From Elysia marginata (Eukaryota; Mollusca; Gastropoda; Plakobranchidae): a stretch of DNA of 22,055 nt. The notes beneath the pieces were generated by a model. The model saw only the letters and a list, made by a program, of their open reading frames with translations. It made no database searches and was not told where the DNA came from. The position numbers were made by a program, and so were the translations under genes. Location: positions 50,167 to 72,221 of the forward strand of contig BMAT01000215.1 of NCBI GenBank assembly GCA_019649035.1, given 5' to 3'. Of this stretch, positions 20,701 to 22,055 are shown one piece after another. Within the stretch, counting starts at the first letter, position 1, and every line of letters starts with the position of its first letter.

Positions 20701-21964
20701 TTTAAAATCAGATTATGTGCTTCAAGACAATGTGATATTTATTCCCTTTTAAGTATTATATAATAAATAAAACACACAATACAAGTAATCTCACTGTCAG
20801 TTACACTGCTCAAAGACCTTTAATTCTTAATTCTCTCTTACAATAGTTTTGCCAGATACACATAACTAATAAGCAGTAAAAGAATCCTATAAGCTGGTAC
20901 AAAACTAGAAATAAGATGAGTATGCAAAGGATTTTCTTGATCAACCTGGGGCAAATTCAGGTCAATCAATACCTGGCCTATTAAGAGTTTTCATTCAAGG
21001 CTTGTATAAATTTACAAAAACTTTTATTTAAAAAATGTGGGAATTCAAAGCCGCATTAGGACCATGAGAAGTTTATAAATTATACATTTACAAAAATTCT
21101 ATTTTCATAAATTTATTTACGTAAAAACATGCCAAATAGAGACTAGACTTAATGCAAATAAAGAATATAACGATAACAGTAGCCTACAGTGTCTTCACCC
21201 TCCAGCTGTCAAATTATCTAAAAATCAACTCCACACCTCAAGTGGCTGAAGTTGGACCAAATAGCTTCACCAACAAATTTGATGTTAAACCTTATTTGCT
21301 CAGAAGTCAAGAAACTTTCCTCTAGGTATGGTGTAAGGTTAACTCATACAGGACGCACAACAGACCGAGTCCTTGGTAATGCATGATGTAAGAAATTCTC
21401 ACATCCATGATAATATGGCTTTGCTATCGATCTCGGCTAGAGGCGCGGCTGACTTTGATTGCCAGATGGGGAAACCTTAAACAGTGCCGGTGTGTAAAGT
21501 TGGACAATTTTTCAGCCTCTTGGCATACTTTATCTTGATCATACATGAGATTGTTGTGATACATTGAGTTGACTACAAGAGCGGTCGGGCAAAGCCTAAC
21601 CATTCATGTCATCATCAATCACTGATAAAAGAAGGTGGAGCCAACCAAAAGCTTATGCTTCCATCCTCCTACGGTGCTCGTTGCCCATAGAATCTACTTA
21701 TAAAATTTGTGACTGTAAAATGAAAAGTTTATCAGCACATTATAGGCTTCATTTACTGAGAGATTTACTTATATTTAAGTGTCCTTAAAATCAAAACATC
21801 TTTTGAGGATTTAAAAAAAAATTTTTGATTTAAAAATGAAAAGCAAGTGAGTAAATTTTTAAGTTCCTGATCATAAATGTTAACTACTGCCTTTGTTCTT
21901 AAGATGATACTTACCTTGATTCTTCTCTCAATTTCAATAAGAGTGGTTCATCTTCTGAGGGCAG
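8193..21964 (-). CDS. PPP2R3C: Protein phosphatase 2A regulatory subunit B'' gamma (PPP2R3C/G5PR), partial: eleven exons, N terminus outside the window
   Basis: Joined coding exons (minus strand, 5' to 3'): 21964-21915, 19668-19614, 18836-18724, 18247-18079, 16763-16719, 14974-14831, 14182-14046, 12092-12017, 10531-10394, 9994-9867, 8295-8193. They total 1158 nt, giving 385 residues and a TAG stop. I chose each junction because all introns are GT-AG and the frame continues across every join. Family marks are the MQFFNYVMRKVWLHQTRIG block (visible residues 96-114), a canonical EF-hand loop DKDRNGMLSKEE (224-235), FQECLTYEGEMDYKTYLDF (253-271), a second degenerate EF loop at 292-303, and FWTYENRE near the C terminus. 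The known vertebrate protein is about 450 residues, so roughly the first 60 are missing to the right. Family knowledge: this B''-type subunit binds calcium and directs the PP2A catalytic/scaffold dimer; it is also reported with PP5 and GANP/MCM3AP, and relatives act at centrosomes and microtubules (plant TON2/FASS, worm RSA-1). No break is seen, so the gene looks functional. Confidence 0.96.
8296..9866 (-). other. PPP2R3C last intron (1571 bp)
   Basis: GT-AG intron. Starts GTGAGTGGG and ends TTTTTCTCCTCAG on the minus strand. AT-rich, no repeat boundary or nested gene recognised. Confidence 0.85.
9867..9994 (-). CDS. PPP2R3C: PPP2R3C exon, 128 nt
   Basis: Encodes AIQEQMKIHGQEPIKFQDV, NDEVFDMVKPCDPFKLTLN and DLIR, then two bases of a split Ser codon. 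Acceptor CTTTCTCTGCAG, donor GTGAGT. The MKIHGQEP and FDMVKP blocks are strong family marks. Confidence 0.96.
9995..10393 (-). other. PPP2R3C intron (399 bp)
   Basis: GT-AG intron between the degenerate EF-hand exon and the MKIHGQEP exon. Nothing else recognised. Confidence 0.85.
10394..10531 (-). CDS. PPP2R3C: PPP2R3C exon with the second, degenerate EF-hand, 138 nt
   Basis: Forty-six codons: DYKTYLDFVLAMENRREPQ, ALRYLFRILDVHHQGYLNV, FTLNFFFR. The EF-like loop DVHHQGYLNVFT has His at position 3, Gln at 5 and Thr at 12, so it lacks most calcium ligands. Acceptor GAACATTTCAG, donor GTATGC; both ends phase 0. Confidence 0.95.
10532..12016 (-). other. PPP2R3C intron (1485 bp)
   Basis: Contains overlapping short open frames on both strands near 11324-11649, an AT-rich artefact with no family match. 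A slightly GC-richer patch at about 10960-11280 is unassigned and may be an old repeat. Confidence 0.8.
12017..12092 (-). CDS. PPP2R3C: PPP2R3C exon, 76 nt
   Basis: Completes the split Arg, then YGTGTLTDVFLDRVFQEC and LTYEGEM. Acceptor CTTTGGCAG, donor GTGAGT, phase 0. It matches the block that follows the first EF-hand in the family. Confidence 0.95.
12093..14045 (-). other. PPP2R3C intron (1953 bp)
   Basis: Holds a cluster of TAGATCT/CTAGATC words (13100-13260) and a GC-richer patch with the longest open frame of the window (13587-13985, 132 codons), which resembles no protein I know. No repeat ends found. Confidence 0.8.
14046..14182 (-). CDS. PPP2R3C: PPP2R3C exon with the canonical EF-hand loop, 137 nt
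   Basis: Encodes LRDEELSKEMQESNWFSAPS, then ALRVYGQYLNLDKDRNGML and SKEELA, ending in a split Arg (phase 2). The loop DKDRNGMLSKEE (14089-14054) has Asp at 1 and 3, Asn at 5, Gly at 6, Ser at 9 and Glu at 12, so it should bind calcium. Acceptor TTATCTAACAG, donor GTGGAC. Confidence 0.95.
14183..14830 (-). other. PPP2R3C intron (648 bp)
   Basis: AT-rich GT-AG intron with A-rich runs on the plus strand. No other feature seen. Confidence 0.85.
14831..14974 (-). CDS. PPP2R3C: PPP2R3C exon, 144 nt
   Basis: Encodes LNGLERSFYSFYVCTAVRKF followed by FFFLDPLRSGKIRIQDILA and CSFLDDLLE: 48 codons with phase 0 at both ends. Acceptor TTTGTCTGCAG, donor GTAAGA. The FFFLDPLRSGKI stretch is a degenerate EF-type turn conserved in the B'' family. 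Confidence 0.95.
14975..16718 (-). other. PPP2R3C intron (1744 bp)
   Basis: Non-coding. Includes CTAG-rich words near 15580-15980. The open frame at 16339-16560 shows no family features. Confidence 0.8.
16719..16763 (-). CDS. PPP2R3C: PPP2R3C micro-exon, 45 nt
   Basis: Exactly 15 codons, DLENYILELIPTLPQ, with phase 0 introns on both sides, so skipping it would keep frame but remove a conserved helix. Acceptor CTTTCAG, donor GTTGGT, which is weaker than the other donors in this gene. Confidence 0.94.
16943..17295 (+). pseudogene. LINE reverse-transcriptase C-terminal fragment, frameshifted
   Basis: One frame gives KDKIRSLPHTDQMFRLRNG followed by HKHLKSHLHAVE (about 17011-17104). After a frame change comes QHILQDCVHLNRYHSTIWP, then KVMPLQQKLYVSQADLW and a stop at 17293. 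The pattern FRLRxGHxxLxxHLH ... EHILQDC ... WP ... LxxKL is common at the C terminus of non-LTR retrotransposon polymerases in invertebrates. The CxCG part between the two pieces appears lost. The fragment is antisense to the host gene inside its intron and is non-functional. Confidence 0.75.
17599..17826. repeat. Compound trinucleotide tract (CTA/CTG/CCA)n
   Basis: About 228 bases made almost wholly of CTA, CTG, CCA and CTC triplets on the plus strand, with an uninterrupted CTA run around 17735-17768. On the transcribed strand it reads TAG/CAG/TGG. It is open in both directions (89 codons each way), an artefact of the triplet unit. Confidence 0.95.
17909..17978. repeat. Tandem 26-bp duplication with GGGTCAAAAATGACCC palindrome
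   Basis: Positions 17909-17934 and 17953-17978 match at about 23 of 26 bases, with a period of 44. The first copy carries GGGTCA-AAAA-TGACCC (17911-17926); the second has decayed to GGGTCGAAAATGACAC. GGGTC...GACCC palindromes of this kind occur near ends of piggyBac-type elements, but no TTAA-bounded ends were found here. Confidence 0.75.
18079..18247 (-). CDS. PPP2R3C: PPP2R3C exon, 169 nt, most conserved block
   Basis: The longest exon in the window. It holds PFFQASVFCKLLQRDPFGR and then the near-invariant MQFFNYVMRKVWLHQTRIG, followed by LSLYDVAGQGYLKES. The DVAGQGYLKESD stretch across the next junction resembles an EF loop but lacks acidic residues at positions 3 and 5. Acceptor TTGTTTCCAG, donor GTGAGC, phase 0. 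Reading through the donor would add dozens of unrelated residues before a stop, so splicing here is needed. Confidence 0.96.
18248..18723 (-). other. PPP2R3C intron (476 bp)
   Basis: GT-AG intron with donor GTAGGT and acceptor TTGTTTCCAG. No other feature seen. Confidence 0.85.
18724..18836 (-). CDS. PPP2R3C: PPP2R3C exon, 113 nt
   Basis: Begins KLWFLLDKHHTHPLYGDEQ and continues with MINYEDFLKVQGEAGNKC. It ends with two bases of a Lys codon split by a phase 2 intron. Acceptor TTTTTCACAG, donor GTAGGT. The MINYEDFL segment is a conserved family block. Confidence 0.94.
18837..19613 (-). other. PPP2R3C intron (777 bp)
   Basis: AT-rich GT-AG intron. The plus-strand open frame 18803-19024 overlaps the neighbouring exon and is a shadow. 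Nothing else recognised. Confidence 0.85.
19614..19668 (-). CDS. PPP2R3C: PPP2R3C exon, 55 nt
   Basis: One base completes the split Arg, then ALFLQRRSRELLDNDELQ. The acceptor is CTTTTCTCAG and the donor GTAAGG; the following intron is phase 0. This is one of three very short exons (45-55 nt) in the gene. Confidence 0.94.
19745..20095 (+). pseudogene. LINE reverse-transcriptase fragment (palm/thumb region), frameshifted
   Basis: Successive frames give EEPEAHKYL, a one-base loss, then VTIDKNLEWKAHSKIVWSKL (19784-19843) and LGKNNVLLYLF. After a stop and frame change comes AMMQSVACYAFTCWGMNMKK (19923-19982), then QIVKNCTKV and a stop. KYLGVTID..L.W..H...V..KL and the later SV..Y....W block are typical of LINE polymerases after the catalytic palm. 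The catalytic DD motif and endonuclease are absent. It is antisense to the host gene and inactive. Confidence 0.8.
20284..20350. repeat. GA-rich microsatellite
   Basis: Almost pure GA dinucleotides with GATA interruptions (GAGATAGAGATAGAGA). It reads as CT/TATC in the host transcript. Confidence 0.95.
21915..21964 (-). CDS. PPP2R3C: PPP2R3C exon (first visible), 50 nt
   Basis: Encodes LPSEDEPLLLKLREES plus two bases of a split Arg codon (phase 2 intron follows). The 3' splice site TTTGTAG lies just right of 21964 and the donor GTAAGT just left of 21915. By family comparison it begins near residue 63 of the protein; earlier exons are beyond the window. Confidence 0.93.
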
Positions 21965-22055
21965 CTACAAATGGAAAGAAAACAATATTGTGCACAAGGA
22001 CCCCAGTCATTGTAAAACCAAAACACATGTCAACTTTTAACAAAATGAAAATTTT
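21965..22055 (-). other. 3' end of the next upstream PPP2R3C intron (partial)
   Basis: Begins right of the first visible exon with the acceptor TTTGTAG. The donor and upstream exons lie outside the window. Confidence 0.8.

Larger units (their letters stand above)
19669..21914 (-). other. PPP2R3C intron (2246 bp), longest in the window
   Basis: Carries a LINE reverse-transcriptase fragment (19745-20095), a GA-rich microsatellite (20284-20350) and a GC-richer unassigned patch at about 21330-21600. The open frames 20408-20662 and 21606-21788 match nothing I recognise. Confidence 0.85.

Noticed and set aside
1..22055. tRNA, rRNA or other structured RNA genes
   Set aside because: I looked for A/B-box motifs (GGTTCGA-type) and conserved rRNA blocks on both strands and saw none; a covariance-model scan would be decisive.

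Overview
The window is animal nuclear DNA: AT-rich, no bacterial-type gene packing, one gene split into short exons by GT-AG introns, and many decayed transposons. Frequent TAGATCTAG/CTAGATCT words and the mix of transposon relics make me lean towards a mollusc, perhaps a heterobranch gastropod. That is inference from pattern, not proof.

The only host gene I can support is on the minus strand: eleven exons between 21964 and 8193 encoding the last 385 residues of the PP2A regulatory subunit B'' gamma (PPP2R3C / G5PR family). All exon joins keep frame, every intron is GT-AG, and the product aligns by eye with the known family from about residue 63 to the C terminus. The missing N-terminal part (about 60 residues), the promoter and the 5' UTR lie beyond 22055. 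An AATAAA lies about 25 bases after the stop codon, with a GT/T-rich stretch further on, so the 3' UTR may be very short.

The left third (1-8160) is intergenic and holds transposon relics: a 385-bp piggyBac-type MITE with perfect inverted ends and TTAA duplication (711-1095); a broken pogo/Tigger-like DDE transposase with a large internal deletion (about 2960-3856); a candidate pogo-type non-autonomous element with a hairpin end (4286-5328); and another TA-flanked non-autonomous element just downstream of the host gene (7297-8036).

The introns carry two LINE reverse-transcriptase fragments (about 16943-17295 and 19745-20095), both antisense to the host gene; a 228-bp CTA/CTG/CCA trinucleotide tract (17599-17826); a 26-bp tandem duplication built on a GGGTC...GACCC palindrome (17909-17978); and a GA-rich microsatellite (20284-20350). 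I found no tRNA, rRNA, CRISPR array or second protein-coding host gene. I see no clear new multi-gene system; the most unusual items are the palindrome-studded piggyBac-type MITE and the similar palindrome pair inside the host intron.
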